Shown: piece after piece, positions 29,401 through 34,485 of the stretch | Layout: each line of letters begins with the position of its first letter | Numbering within the stretch: position 1 is the stretch's first letter | Origin: Hyphomicrobium sp. | GTDB lineage: Bacteria > Pseudomonadota > Alphaproteobacteria > Rhizobiales > Hyphomicrobiaceae | NCBI RefSeq assembly: GCF_019744875.1 | Contig: NZ_JAIETU010000005.1 | Coordinates: forward strand, 372,001-436,000 | Direction: 5' to 3' | Length of the DNA: 64,000 nt | Position numbers and translations under genes: made by a program | Notes under the pieces: model-generated | Told to the model about the DNA's origin: nothing | What the model saw: only the letters and a program-made list of their open reading frames with translations | The model's database searches: none

Positions 29401-30763
29401 TCGGGCCTGTGCCGATCGTGATCGTGTTGTTGGCCGAGCCACCGATGATGGTTTCGACGTTGGAAACCGTCGCCGTGTTGGCGAAATCGCCGAGCGTCAG
29501 CTTGTCGTTGCCGACTGCGAGATCGATCGAGCCGTTCGAGATCTGCGCGCCGAGCGTGATCGTGTCTGCGCCGGTGTTGCCGAGAATGGTCTCGACGTTC
29601 GATACCGTGCCGGCGTTGACGACGGCTGCGAGCGTCAGCTTGTCCTTGCCAGCGCCGAGGTCGACCAGGTTTGACCCGGTCAGCGCTCCGGCGAGAACGA
29701 CGGTGTTGTCGCCCGTTCCGCCGAGGATCGTCTCGACGTTCGAAACGGTCGCCACGGTGGTGAAGTTGCCGAAGTCGAGCTTGTCGTTGCCGGCGCCGAG
29801 ATCGAAATTGCCCTTCGAGAGGGCGGAGCCGATCGTAAGCGTATCCGCGCCGGTACCGCCGACGAGCGTTTCAATGTTCGACACCGTGCCGGTGTTCGTG
29901 AAGTTGCCGAGGGTCAGCTTGTCGTTGCCGCCGCCGAGATCGACCGATCCGGAGAGCGCGGTCGACAGATTAAGGGTGTCAATGCCGCTGCCGCCAACGA
30001 TGGTTTCCGCGTTGGAAATCGTCGCGGTGTTGTTGAAGCTGCCGAGGGTCAGCTTGTCGTTGCCGGCGCCAAGGTCGAACGAGCTCTTTACGGCCGCCGT
30101 CGACACCGTGATCGTGTTGTTGGCCGAGCCGCCGATGATGGTTTCGACGTTGGCAACCGTCGCGGAGTTCGCGCCGGCGTCAGAGAACGTGAGCTTGTCC
30201 AGACCAACGCCCAGGTCGATCGAGCCGTTGATGATCTGCGACGAGATCGTGATGGTGTCCGCGCCGGTGCCGGAGATCACGGTTTCGACATTGGCCAGCG
30301 AGCCGGTGTTGGCGAACGCGCCGAGCGTCACCTTGTCCTTGCCGGCGCCGAGGTCGATGTTCTGAGAGTTGGTGAGGGCCTGGGTCAGGGTAACGGTATC
30401 AGCGCCCGTTCCGCCTACGAGCGACTCGACGTTCGAGACCGTGAGGGTGTTTGCGAAGTTGCCGAGGGTCAGCTTGTCGGACCCGCCGCCGAGGTCGATC
30501 GACGTCTTCGGCGCCGCCGCTCCGAGGGTGATCGTATCGTTCCCCCCGCCACCTATGACCGTCTCGACATTCGAGACCGTCGCGGTGTTTGTTCCGCTCC
30601 CCAGGGTCAGCTTGTCGCTACCCGCCGCAAGATCGATGCTTGCGTTGGCCACTGTGCCGGTCACGACCACGGTGTCGGTCGAGCTGCCGCCGATCAACGT
30701 ATCGACGGTTGCGGCCGTATACTGATTGGCCTTGCTCTTGTTCGGCAGATTAACGACAGCCAT
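11477..30763 (-). CDS. Giant RTX-like beta-strand-repeat protein, type I secretion substrate
   Basis: The 6428-residue protein is built almost wholly of repeats of 46-47 residues (about 135 by length). A typical unit reads NVETIIGGSDADTITL, a variable stretch, then SIDLGAGNDKLTLGDFANTA. Each unit has two acidic glycine turns (GGxxADT and DLGAGxDKL) that resemble degenerate RTX calcium-binding turns. Near the C-terminus are better RTX motifs, RGGGGIDHVTGGAGVDTFVF. The last ~130 residues have the form of a type I secretion signal region, with ELYYSADGD and a hydrophobic end PWTYDFTRFQAV. There is no N-terminal signal peptide. The cognate ABC and HlyD-type exporter genes diverge from it. Likely a surface-layer, adhesin or biofilm matrix protein; exact function is unknown. 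The ATG at 30763 is preceded by GGGG. Confidence 0.9.
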   Translation of the reverse strand: MAVVNLPNKSKANQYTAATVDTLIGGSSTDTVVVTGTVANASIDLAAGSDKLTLGSGTNTATVSNVETVIGGGGNDTITLGAAAPKTSIDLGGGSDKLTLGNFANTLTVSNVESLVGGTGADTVTLTQALTNSQNIDLGAGKDKVTLGAFANTGSLANVETVISGTGADTITISSQIINGSIDLGVGLDKLTFSDAGANSATVANVETIIGGSANNTITVSTAAVKSSFDLGAGNDKLTLGSFNNTATISNAETIVGGSGIDTLNLSTALSGSVDLGGGNDKLTLGNFTNTGTVSNIETLVGGTGADTLTIGSALSKGNFDLGAGNDKLDFGNFTTVATVSNVETILGGTGDNTVVLAGALTGSNLVDLGAGKDKLTLAAVVNAGTVSNVETILGNTGADTITLGAQISNGSIDLAVGNDKLTLGDFANTATVSNVETIIGGSANNTITIGTGPTKSVIDLGAGIDKLVLGKSASTVTVSNTETIIGGAASDSVTITTALTPSTSIDLAAGNDTLTLGNFANTGTLAGVETLLGGSDADTITFASAAPKSSINLGAGNDKLTLGNFANTLTVANVETIIGGTGADTVTLDGALSGQSIDLGAGKDKLTLDASANSGTISNVETIVSGAGADAITLGTAVTSGSIDLGNGLDTLTFADGTNSATLSGIETILGGSANDTITLAKGITGGSVDLGVGNDRITLSVASNSVTISNAETIGGAGSSDTVVLGTALGASNIVDLSAGSDKLTLGDFVNSGKLYNVETVIGGSDADTITFGAAAVKASVDLGAGSDKLTLGDFANTLTVGNIETLIGGTGSDSVTLTKALSGTDSIELGAGKDSLTLAAFANTGTITNIETIIGNTGADTITLGAAVTGASIDLDSGADKLTFADGVNTATLSEIETIVGGSANDTITLAKGITGGSVDLGAGNDRITLAAASNSVTISNAETIGGAGGSDTVVLGTALSASNIVDLSAGNDKLTLGDFANTGKLYNVETVIGGSDADTITFGAAAAKASVDLGAGNDKLTLGDFANTLTVGNIETLIGGTASDSVTLTKALSGTDSIELGAGKDTLTLAAFANTGTISNIETIIGNTGVDTITLGVAVTGASIDLDAGADTLTFADGVNTATLSEIETVVGGSGNDTITLARSATGSSVDLGAGNDRITLAAASNSITISNAETIGGAGSSDTVVLGTALSASNIVDLSGGNDKLTLGDFVNAGKIYNVETVIGGSDADTITFGAAAAKASVDLGVGSDKLTLGDFANTLTVANVETLIGGTAADDVTLSKVLTGTDSIDLGVGKDSLTLGAFANTGTVSNIETIIGNTGADTITLGTAISSGSIDLESGADKLTFADAVNTATVSDVETIVGGSANDTITLATGISGGSVDLGAGNDRITLANSPNTVTISNAETIGGAGSSDTVTLGTALGASSIIDLSAGSDKLILGDFANTGKLYNVETIIGGTDADTITLGAAAAKASVDLGVGSDKLTLGDFANTLTVGNIETLVGGTGADSVTLGGALLSTQDIDLGSGADTLSLGAFANTGSVSNVETVLGNTGADTITLKTQILNGSIDLDSGADKLTLGDFVNRATVTDVETIVGGSDADTITLGAASSNVSVDLGAGSDRLNLANASNTVTVSNVEIIAGAGSTDNVTLGSALTGSVIIDLSGGNDKLTLGNFANTGSAFNVETIIGGTDSDAITLATAAAKTSVDLGVGSDTLTLGNFTNTATVSNVESLLGGTGGDTITFGGALTVGQSIDLAAGKDILQLGAFANTGTVQNVETILGNTGADTVTLGSQASNVSIDLDSGADKLTFGDFVNRATVTDVETIVGGSDADTITLGVASSNVSVDLGAGADRLNLANASNTVTVSNVEIIAGASSTDNVTLGSALTSSVIIDLSGGNDKLTLGNFANTGSAFNVETIIGGTDADAITIATAASKTSVDLGVGTDSLTLGNFVNTATVSNVESLLGGAMADTVDLGTALSASQTIDLGAGADRLNLGAFTNTGSVSNVETLIGNTGADTVTIAAQMSNASVDLAGGSDKLILGDFANSVTVTNVETVIGGSSSDTVTLSAAIVNGSIDLGAGNDKLVFANSANTATIANVESLVFGSSVDNITVASQLVNGSLNLGAGNDTLTLGDFANSATVAAAETIIGGSGADTITLGAIASKVSVDLGSGADTLVLGNFANTVTVNNIETVIGGTGADSVTLAAIASNVSIDLGAGADALTLKNFANVVTVSNVETLTGGTAADTVTLGGALTTAANIDLAGGSDTLTLGDFNNNGSVSNVETIIGGSDSDNITLKTLADGSVDLAAGDDKLTLGNFLNVVTIANVETLIGGTNADNVTISALTGVSNSIDLGAGLDKLTFADIVSEATVANVETITGGSNADTITIASSLSNASINLGSGSDTLTLGNFTNTVSVAGVETLYGGTGADTVTLLDALTASSSIDLAAGADKLILAGVANTGTISNVETLIGGVVDDDITYASQISGGSIDLAAGNDKLTLGDFDSTLTVANVETVTGGAMNDKVTVSTVLLNGSIDLAAGNDILDLAGLSNTVSVSNVETLTAAAGDDTVTIVGGMTDASIDLGAGKDLLTLSDAGDSATIANVETLIGGSDSDTVTLSTALSQVSIDLKAGTDSLTLGNFANIATVSNTESILGGSGADSITLGTALSSVVTIDLGAGANTLTLGNFANTGTLTNVDTLIGGTGADTITFGDALAGGSIDLGTGADKLTLGDAVNSATVSNVETIIGGQDNDTLTVATQLTNASIDLSAGNDKLTLGDFVNVVTVTNVETLIGGSEADTVTVGAALEANNSVDLGAGADKLTLGNFANSGSIANVETLVGGSSTDDITIASQLSGASINLGADIDSLKLGNFVNTATISNVESLTGGSLADTITVATALSEASFDLGSGADTIILGDFSNDATLQSVETVLGGSGADSITIAGQLANASIDLGVGADKLTLSDAGNTATLARVESVTGGSGNDTIVLATAWSSGSMDLGDGADKLTLGDFVNSISVAHIETLIGGSESDSVTMMEALTAGHKIDLGVGNDKVTLGDFSNVGSLSNVETVIGGSDADTISLATAASNVSVDLGAGGDTLSLGNFVNVVSASNVETLLGGSDADTISLTTVASEASIDLGAGVDKLTLGNFANVVTVSNVESLIGGTNGDTVTIGDVFTNAIVDLGAGADKLILSDLINNGSVANVETLIGGADADTIVYTTQISGGSIDLAAGNDKLTLGDFANTVTISGFETLIGGAGHDTITLSGELTGGEVINLGAGNDKITFANFANYATVTNTETVVGGSDADSITIAGVLSKGSVDLGSGADTLTLGDFTNSATIQNIETIFGGSGSDTLTAVGIVSEGSFDLGSGVDKLTLGDFANVATLAGIESIISGSAADTITLASAIGATDVVNLGGGDDKLTLSDFANSGTVTNVETIIGGLDTDEITLGSQASNASFNLGEGLDKLTFGNFANSATLANVESVLGGTGTDTLNVVTALAATASIDLRGGADKIVLGDFANEGTLANIETIVGGSGSDTLTIASSLTTSVSIDLGAGNDTLTLANISNTASLSNVETIIGGSAADLISVSTALSNGSVDLGGGNDKLTLGDFANVATVGNVESIVGGSAADTITLSAALVLKSNINLGAGNDKLTLGDFVNVGSVEGIETLVGGADADTITFSGVASNASIDLSNGEDTLTFGSFANIATIANVETLIGGTDDDTLTISTRLDGNVSIDLKAGNDKLTLGNFANTATISNAESIVGGSASDNITLGSALTSGSLIDLGAGIDSLTLANIANAGSIANVESILGGNGADVISITTQLSNGNIDLASGNDTLTLGNFANSATVSNVETLTGGTSDDTITIGASLSKASIDLGAGNDKLTLGDFTHLASVSNVETLIGGGLGDTITLTTVASNSSIDLGGDVDKLVLGNFANQATVSRVETLIGGSGADTITIGAALDNTSSIDLGAGSDKLVLGNFANVGTISNTETVLGGTSSDNITLATVLTTANSIDLGAGSDSLTLANGANEGSIANVETVIGGSNIDTITFTAQVSKGQIDLGNSSDTVTFGNFVNTATLQNVETIVGGSDADTITLATAASNVSVDLGAGADKLTLADLSNKITVSNVETLIGGVDADTVTLGAILSNGSVDLGASNDILNLGDFANVGTISNVESIVGGSAADTITIGAQANSISIDLGVGSDKVTLGDFVNTATVSNVETVIGGSAADTVTLATALSGSSSVDLAAGNDKLVLADLANSGSIANVETVVGGSNTDTITFTTAVSKGLVDLGAGSDSITLGNFANTISVANVESILGGTDVDTVTATTALSNATINLGGNNDKLTLGNFANTATVSNVESIVGGSAADAITLATALTATDDINLGAGADTLTLANVANTGSISNVETIHGGTNVDTITLGAGITNGSIDLGGSNDKLTLGGFTNSVTVANVETVIGGSAGDTVTLATALGGSSSVDLGAGSDKLTLGDFANTGSVSNVESVIGGSDADTITFATVLSKGNVDLGLGADKVTLGDFDNSGTFSNVETIIGGSDADTITIASQLSNASINLGAGNDKLTLGNFATVATVAGAETIIGGADNDTITLSSGMSGTESINLGAGDDTLILANATNTGTVSSVETIVGGSAADTITIGTILSKALIGLGAGSDKLVLGDFANVATVTDVETIVGGTGADTLTLGNALAASHDIDLGSGSDKLTLGDFVNTGSVSNVETLVGGSAADTITFATQLSNASVNLGDGVDKVTLGDFANSANISNVESIVGGSDADTITISTQLSNGVIDLGAGSDQLTLGNFNSTGTISNVETLIGGNSSDNITLGTALSATDSINLGGGSDVLTLANVANTGTLSNVETIIGGSDADVITIATQATKTLYNLGAGSDSLTLGGFVNSATVSGAETLVGGSLADTVTLGTALGASDSIDLGSGADQLTLADVANTGSVSNVETLIGGIDSDTITVATQVSNGSIDLGAGTDSLTLGDFANTATISNAESILGGSAADTITLRAAASNAVIDLGSGADTLTLGNFVNVATLSGVDTVIGGTGIDTIAFSAQVSNGSVDLGAGVDALTFGNFANTATVANTETVIGGSAADTITITTLLSKGLVDLGDGTDKLVLGDFTNTATISNVETLTGGSDADTITLGAGIASSGSIDLGVGADKLTLADVSNTGSIANVETLIGGADADTITFTTQASNASINLGGGFDTITLSTAANVATISNVESIVGGSGADTITLGAMATETTIDLGLGNDILTLGNFANSVTVSGVETLTGGSAADQVTLGTALASTHAIDLGLGNDILTLGDFANTGTVQNVETLVGGSAADTITTVFSSQKASIDLGAGADKLTLGTADAVTVGNVETLIGGATADTVTFVSAINASDSIDLGGGNDKIVLADVANTGSFSNVETIIGGADADTITFATQASNASVELGAGFDTLTLGNFANTATVANVESIVGGSAADTITLSAAASDAAINLGSGSDVLTLGNFVNVATVSGVETLVGGSLSDTITLGSQFVSTNNIDLGSGADKLILGDFVNSGTISNVETIIGGALADTIVITGQISDASIDLGDGSDKLTLGNFANTGTIAHVETLVGGTANDTITLASGISGTDSIDLGLGNDKLILSNSANTGSVSNVETLIGGLDADAITFAAQASNASIDLGGGLDTLTFGNFANTATVSNAETIVGGSLADTITLAVQAIDASIDLGSGSDVLTLGNFNNTATVSGVETLNSGSGSDTITLASQFTSNLIDLGAGSDVLHLGGFVNSGSVTNVETIIGGALADTITVTNQFSKASADLGDGADKLTLGNFINSATVGNVETLVGGSDNDTITFVTALGATDSVDLGAGNDKLTLGNFGNFGSIANVETLVSGSDSDSLTITTQVSNASIDLGAGSDTLVFGNFANTATLTGVESIVGGTAADTITFSTAVSNVTVDLGLGSDKLTFANFTNTATVLNVETVIGGTGIDTVTFGSQVSNASIDLAAGNDTLTFGDFINTATLSNVETVNAGALADTISIAAQITKGIINLGDGADKLVLGDFVNTVSVANVETLVGGSAADTITLTSLIENADINLGAGNDKLTFGAFANVATVTNVETIVGGSSIDTVTLGNALTTSMSIDLGGGSDSLTLGNFTNTGSVTSVESLLGNGGSDTITYSTQAVGATIDLAGGSDTLKFGNFVNTASVSNVETILGGTGVDTITVQTQIVNGSIDLGASSDKLTLGNFTNSVSVSNVESVIGGAGNDTIVVSGGTSQIRGGGGIDHVTGGAGVDTFVFDQNSSGNHMVIHNMGTGADKIGLDTNTSSTLNGNTYIISGALSNNVNIRSVANENAREGTILSTGGSGGFTYQQDTGELYYSADGDFTSGGTLIGVITTDGSTPWTYDFTRFQAV
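11830..30706. repeat. Coding tandem-repeat array, 138-141-bp unit (about 135 units)
   Basis: Nearly the whole giant gene consists of degenerate units of 138 or 141 bases coding for 46 or 47 residues. The most constant codons are those for VET-IIGG, DLGAG and KLTLG-FANT. The count is estimated from array length divided by unit length, not from an alignment. The regular codon choice keeps long antisense frames open. Confidence 0.85.
24800..28990. repeat. Higher-order repeat of 696 bp (232 residues, five subunits) in the giant gene
   Basis: A landmark in the subunit NAETIGGAGSSD (CCGATCGTCT in DNA) recurs at 26526, 27222, 27918 and 28614, exactly 696 bases apart. The related subunit NVEIIAGAGSTD recurs at 25135 and 25831 with the same period and phase. 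About six five-subunit blocks therefore lie in tandem. Outer bounds are approximate. Neighbouring blocks look roughly 90% alike by eye. Confidence 0.85.
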
Positions 30764-31283
30764 TTTAGACCCCGAATTCGCGTTTCCCGCTCACCGCCGA
30801 TTCATGTCGGCCGGCCCCACACACACTGACCCTCTACATTTCGGTGTCATTTCGCGATGAAAGTCGCCGCTGCCTTGTCGACCCCTTCGACTTGCAGCTA
30901 CTCGAAATCCAATTTCGAAACACCCTTTACGGGCTTCTTCACCGTACTATTTCAAATAAATGCACGCGTATGCTTTCAAATTAGTAAACTACGGGAAAAC
31001 GGTGCATTTAACACCTCAAATAAAACTGCTAATTGAAACCAGCTAGTTCGCAACCTTAAGCAATCGTATTATCATCAATGTAGATCCTGTTGAGTCTGCA
31101 TCATTTTTTAAATTGCATCTAAAACGACAAAAACGGCGTTTCGAGTTGAATATGAATCTCGTCATTTCGGTTTCTATTTCTTACAAATTGGCGATCCGCG
31201 CTCGCGCCGGATGATTGCAGCTTGAAATGATGTAGCGTGTGTCGCAGTGGCGTCTTTGATTCGGCATCAGACAATGAACAAGC
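30764..31283. promoter_or_regulatory. AT-rich divergent promoter region between giant repeat-protein gene and T1SS genes
   Basis: About 520 bases with no credible gene separate the divergent starts. From about 30900 to 31200 the sequence is far more AT-rich than the rest of the window, with A/T runs such as TCATTTTTTAAATTG. It must contain promoters for both the giant substrate and its exporter. Visible elements are a 7-bp inverted repeat TCGAAAT-CCA-ATTTCGA (30902-30918), two copies of TCAAATAAA near 30953 and 31013, and TTAA-N7-CTAA (31108-31122), one mismatch from a CtrA-type site. Which of these are used is unknown. Confidence 0.55.
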
Positions 31284-31292
31284 TTGGTCCCA

Positions 31293-33002
31293 ATGACGCG
31301 CGCCCTGCCATCGACTTTTCGCACCGCTTTGTCCGGATATAAGCGCCTGCTTGTATGGGCAGCCGCTTTCAGCGTCTTTGTGAATATCCTGACGCTTTCA
31401 ATCCCTCTCTATACTATCCAGATGTTCGACCGGGTTTTGCCGAGCGGCAGCGGGGCGACGCTCATCGTGCTGACGATTGCAGTGCTGGGAGGCATCGCGG
31501 TCTCGAGCGCGCTCGAGGAAATCCGCGCCCGCCTGCTCGTGGCGCTCGGCGTGCAGTTCGATGCGCAGCTCTCGACGCAGCTCTTCGATCGCCTGGTCGA
31601 GCGCGACAGCGCCGCCTCGTTCGGAACCAAGGGGTCGGCGGTTCGCGATCTCGACACGGTGCGCCACGCCCTCACCGGCAGCGCCATCATCTCGCTCTTC
31701 GATCTGCCGTGGACGCCGCTGTTCCTCTGCGTCTGCTTTTATCTGCACCCGGTGCTCGGCATCATCTCGCTCGGCGGCGCCGTGACGGTCATGTCGCTGG
31801 CCGTGATCAACCAGATGCTCGTCGGGCGGCAAATCGGGGCTTCGGGCAAGCTCAGCGAAGAAAGCTACCGCATGACGGAAGGCGTCATCGGCAACGCGGA
31901 GACCGTGCGCGCGATGGGCATGATGCCCGAGATGTCGCGCCGCTGGTCGGCGATCCGCGTGCAGGCCATCGCCATGCAGGCGGACGCGAGCAAGATCAAC
32001 TCGACGATTTCCAGCGTCATCAAGTTCCTGCGCTACGCGTTGCAGGTGCTTATCATGGGCGCCGGCGCCTGGCTGGCCGTCGGGCGCGAGATCAGCCCGG
32101 GCGCGCTGTTCGCCGCCTCTCTCATCTGCACGCGCGCCCTGATGCCCGTCGATCAGCTCGTCGGCGTCTGGCGGCAGATCCTGGCGGCGTGGTCGGCGCT
32201 CGGTCGGGTCGAGGAAATCCTTTCCATTCCGCTGCGCCCGGCCGCCATGTCGCTGCCGACGCCCGAGGGGCGGCTCGTGGCGGAGGGACTCTCCTATACC
32301 GTGCCTGGCGCATCGGCGCCGACGCTCAACGAGATCTCGTTCTCCGTGAACCCCGGCGAATCGCTCGGCATCGTCGGGCCGAGCGCTGCCGGCAAATCCA
32401 CACTGGCGCGGCTGATCGTCGGGGCCATCAAGCCATCGGCGGGCAGTGTTCGCCTGGACGGGGCGGAGGTCTGGTCCTGGGCCCGGCCCGAGTTCGGACG
32501 CTTCACCGGCTATGTCTCGCAGAACATTGAACTTTTTGAAGGTACGATCGCCCAGAACATCGCCCGCTTCCGGCAGACGGATCCCGAGCTCGTGGTGGCA
32601 GCCGCGCGGCTCGCGGGCGTGCACGATCTCATTCTCGGGCTTCCCAAGGGCTACGATACGCCGCTCATGCCCAACGGAGCGCCGCTCTCGGGCGGGCAAC
32701 GGCAGCGGATTGCGCTGGCCCGCGCCGTGTTCGGAAATCCACGCCTCGTGGTGCTCGACGAACCGAACTCCAACCTCGACGGCGAGGGCGAGGCAGCCCT
32801 GCACAAGCTGATGGCGTCACTCAAGGCCAACCGGACCACGGTCATCCTGATCGCGCACCGGCCGAGCGTCCTCGTGTCGCTCGACAAGGTTCTCGTGCTG
32901 ACGAACGGAGCGGTGGCCGAGTTCGGGCCGGTGGAGCGGGTGATGCCGCGTATCGCACCCGGCTTCCCCATTGGACAACGGCGCATCGCGGAGAGCGCAT
33001 GA
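31293..33002 (+). CDS. Type I secretion system permease/ATPase (PrtD family)
   Basis: From the ATG at 31293 the protein has 569 residues; a TTG at 31284 is an in-frame alternative, and neither has a strong ribosome-binding site. The N-terminal half is an ABC transmembrane domain, beginning ALSGYKRLLVWAAAFSV with several hydrophobic helices to about residue 290. The C-terminal half is an ABC ATPase with Walker A GPSAAGKST (about 361), signature LSGGQRQ (about 464) and Walker B LVVLDEPNSNLD (about 484). The short form without an N-terminal peptidase or C39-like domain matches PrtD-type exporters of proteins with C-terminal signals. The HlyD-type gene overlaps it by four bases (ATGA). The adjacent giant repeat protein is the obvious substrate. 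No TolC-type outer membrane gene is in the window. Confidence 0.93.
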   Translation: MTRALPSTFRTALSGYKRLLVWAAAFSVFVNILTLSIPLYTIQMFDRVLPSGSGATLIVLTIAVLGGIAVSSALEEIRARLLVALGVQFDAQLSTQLFDRLVERDSAASFGTKGSAVRDLDTVRHALTGSAIISLFDLPWTPLFLCVCFYLHPVLGIISLGGAVTVMSLAVINQMLVGRQIGASGKLSEESYRMTEGVIGNAETVRAMGMMPEMSRRWSAIRVQAIAMQADASKINSTISSVIKFLRYALQVLIMGAGAWLAVGREISPGALFAASLICTRALMPVDQLVGVWRQILAAWSALGRVEEILSIPLRPAAMSLPTPEGRLVAEGLSYTVPGASAPTLNEISFSVNPGESLGIVGPSAAGKSTLARLIVGAIKPSAGSVRLDGAEVWSWARPEFGRFTGYVSQNIELFEGTIAQNIARFRQTDPELVVAAARLAGVHDLILGLPKGYDTPLMPNGAPLSGGQRQRIALARAVFGNPRLVVLDEPNSNLDGEGEAALHKLMASLKANRTTVILIAHRPSVLVSLDKVLVLTNGAVAEFGPVERVMPRIAPGFPIGQRRIAESA

Positions 33003-34438
33003 AGCAGGCCCTCGCAAAACTCGAGCTTCTGAAAGCGGAATTCCAGGACGCGGCCTCTCTCGGCGCAACGCCAGGCCCAGGTTCGTCCGATCCTTCGAAG
33101 CCGGCTCCGGCCGGCATCGTCGTGCCGCTCGCTCCCACGCCGCAGGCCGCCAGCTCGCGCGATGCCGACCGCCTGATCAAGGCCGGCGTTGCCGTGGTGG
33201 TCGGATTCTTCGGCTTTCTCGGCGTTTGGGCGGCGCTCAGCCCGCTCGAAAGCGCCGCCATCACGTATGGAATCGTCAGCGCCGACGGCAACCGCAAGGC
33301 GATCCAGCACATCGACGGCGGCATCGTCGATGCGATCCTCGTCAAGGAAGGCGACCGGGTCGAAGCCGGACAGGAATTGATCCGGCTGGATCAGCTTCAG
33401 CCGCGCGCGGCCCTCGAAATCCAAAGCGCCGTCGTCGCGACGCAGTCGGCCGTGCTTGCGCGTCTCGAAGCCGAATCCGCCGCAAGGGCCTCGCTCGAGT
33501 TTCCCAAGCTCTTGACCGATCGCCGCTCGGATCCCGCGGTCGAGCAACTGCTCCTGTCGCAGACGGAGCTCTTCAAGGCACGGCGCAAGGCAAACGAAAC
33601 GCAGACCGGCACGCTGCGCGAGCAGGTCAAGCAGGCCAACAGCCAGATCGAGATCTTCGAAGGGCAGGCCCTGGCGGCAGCCGATCAGTACCGCATGGTC
33701 AACGAAGAGCTCGGCCCCAAGCAGATGCTGTTCGACAAGGGCTATGCGACCAACGCCGCCGTGATGCAGCTCAAACGCGCCGCCTCGGCGCTGCTCGGCC
33801 AGCAGCAGGAATACACCGGCCACGTCGGCCGCCTCCGCCACCTCGTCAGCCAGCTCGAAAGCCAGATCGCCCAGATCGAGAGCGATTTCCGCCTCAAGCT
33901 CGCCCAGGAAATCGAGGACGCGCGCAACAAAATCGCCGATGCCCGCGAGCGTCAGCGGGTGGCGCAGGACATCCTGGTCCGCACCAGCATTCGCGCGCCC
34001 GTCAGCGGGTTTGTGCTCGGGCTCAACGTCAACACGGTCGGCGGCGTGATCGCCAAGGGCGAACGCCTGCTCGAAATCGTGCCGGCCGAATCAGGCGTCG
34101 TGATCAAGGGCCAGCTTCGCCCGGCGGACGCGCTCGAGATCCACGAGGGCATGCACGCCGAGCTCAGGCTCATGACGGCCCAGGGCCGGAAGCTGCCGCT
34201 GATCCACGGAATGGTGCGGAACCGCTCCGCGGATGCCCGTCCAAGCGTTGATAATCAAGGGCTTTTCTTCGACGTAAGCGTGGACGTCCCAACCTCCGAG
34301 CTGAAGACCCTGGGCGACATCAAGCTGACCCCCGGCACGCCCATCGAGATCATCATCCCGACAGGTTCGCGCACGGTCCTTGAGTACATATTGGAGCCCG
34401 TCAAACAGTCGCTCCGTCACGGGATGCGCGAAAAGTAG
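32999..34438 (+). CDS. HlyD-family type I secretion periplasmic adaptor (PrtE type)
   Basis: The 479-residue protein has a cytoplasmic N-terminal tail of about 60 residues that is proline/alanine-rich. One membrane helix follows (about 62-80, VAVVVGFFGFLGVWAAL). Then come a split lipoyl/barrel-sandwich domain (HIDGGIVDAILVKEGDRV and IRAPVSGFVLGLNV) and long coiled-coil segments between them. The C-terminal beta-barrel part ends in ILEPVKQSLRHGMREK. Family role: it spans the periplasm and links the ABC exporter to an outer membrane channel. Its ATG overlaps the stop of the ABC gene, so translation is coupled. The sugar operon begins 47 bases downstream and may be partly co-transcribed. Confidence 0.93.
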   Translation: MKQALAKLELLKAEFQDAASLGATPGPGSSDPSKPAPAGIVVPLAPTPQAASSRDADRLIKAGVAVVVGFFGFLGVWAALSPLESAAITYGIVSADGNRKAIQHIDGGIVDAILVKEGDRVEAGQELIRLDQLQPRAALEIQSAVVATQSAVLARLEAESAARASLEFPKLLTDRRSDPAVEQLLLSQTELFKARRKANETQTGTLREQVKQANSQIEIFEGQALAAADQYRMVNEELGPKQMLFDKGYATNAAVMQLKRAASALLGQQQEYTGHVGRLRHLVSQLESQIAQIESDFRLKLAQEIEDARNKIADARERQRVAQDILVRTSIRAPVSGFVLGLNVNTVGGVIAKGERLLEIVPAESGVVIKGQLRPADALEIHEGMHAELRLMTAQGRKLPLIHGMVRNRSADARPSVDNQGLFFDVSVDVPTSELKTLGDIKLTPGTPIEIIIPTGSRTVLEYILEPVKQSLRHGMREK

Positions 34439-34485
34439 GATTTTGCGGTCCATTTGCCGGCCGCATTGTTTGGGGGCAAGCAGCC

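Noticed and set aside
11830-30706. Regularly spaced repeats that might suggest CRISPR or a satellite array
   Set aside because: The units are 138-141 bases, degenerate, without unique spacers, and keep one open reading frame with a typical type I secretion C-terminus. They are protein-coding.
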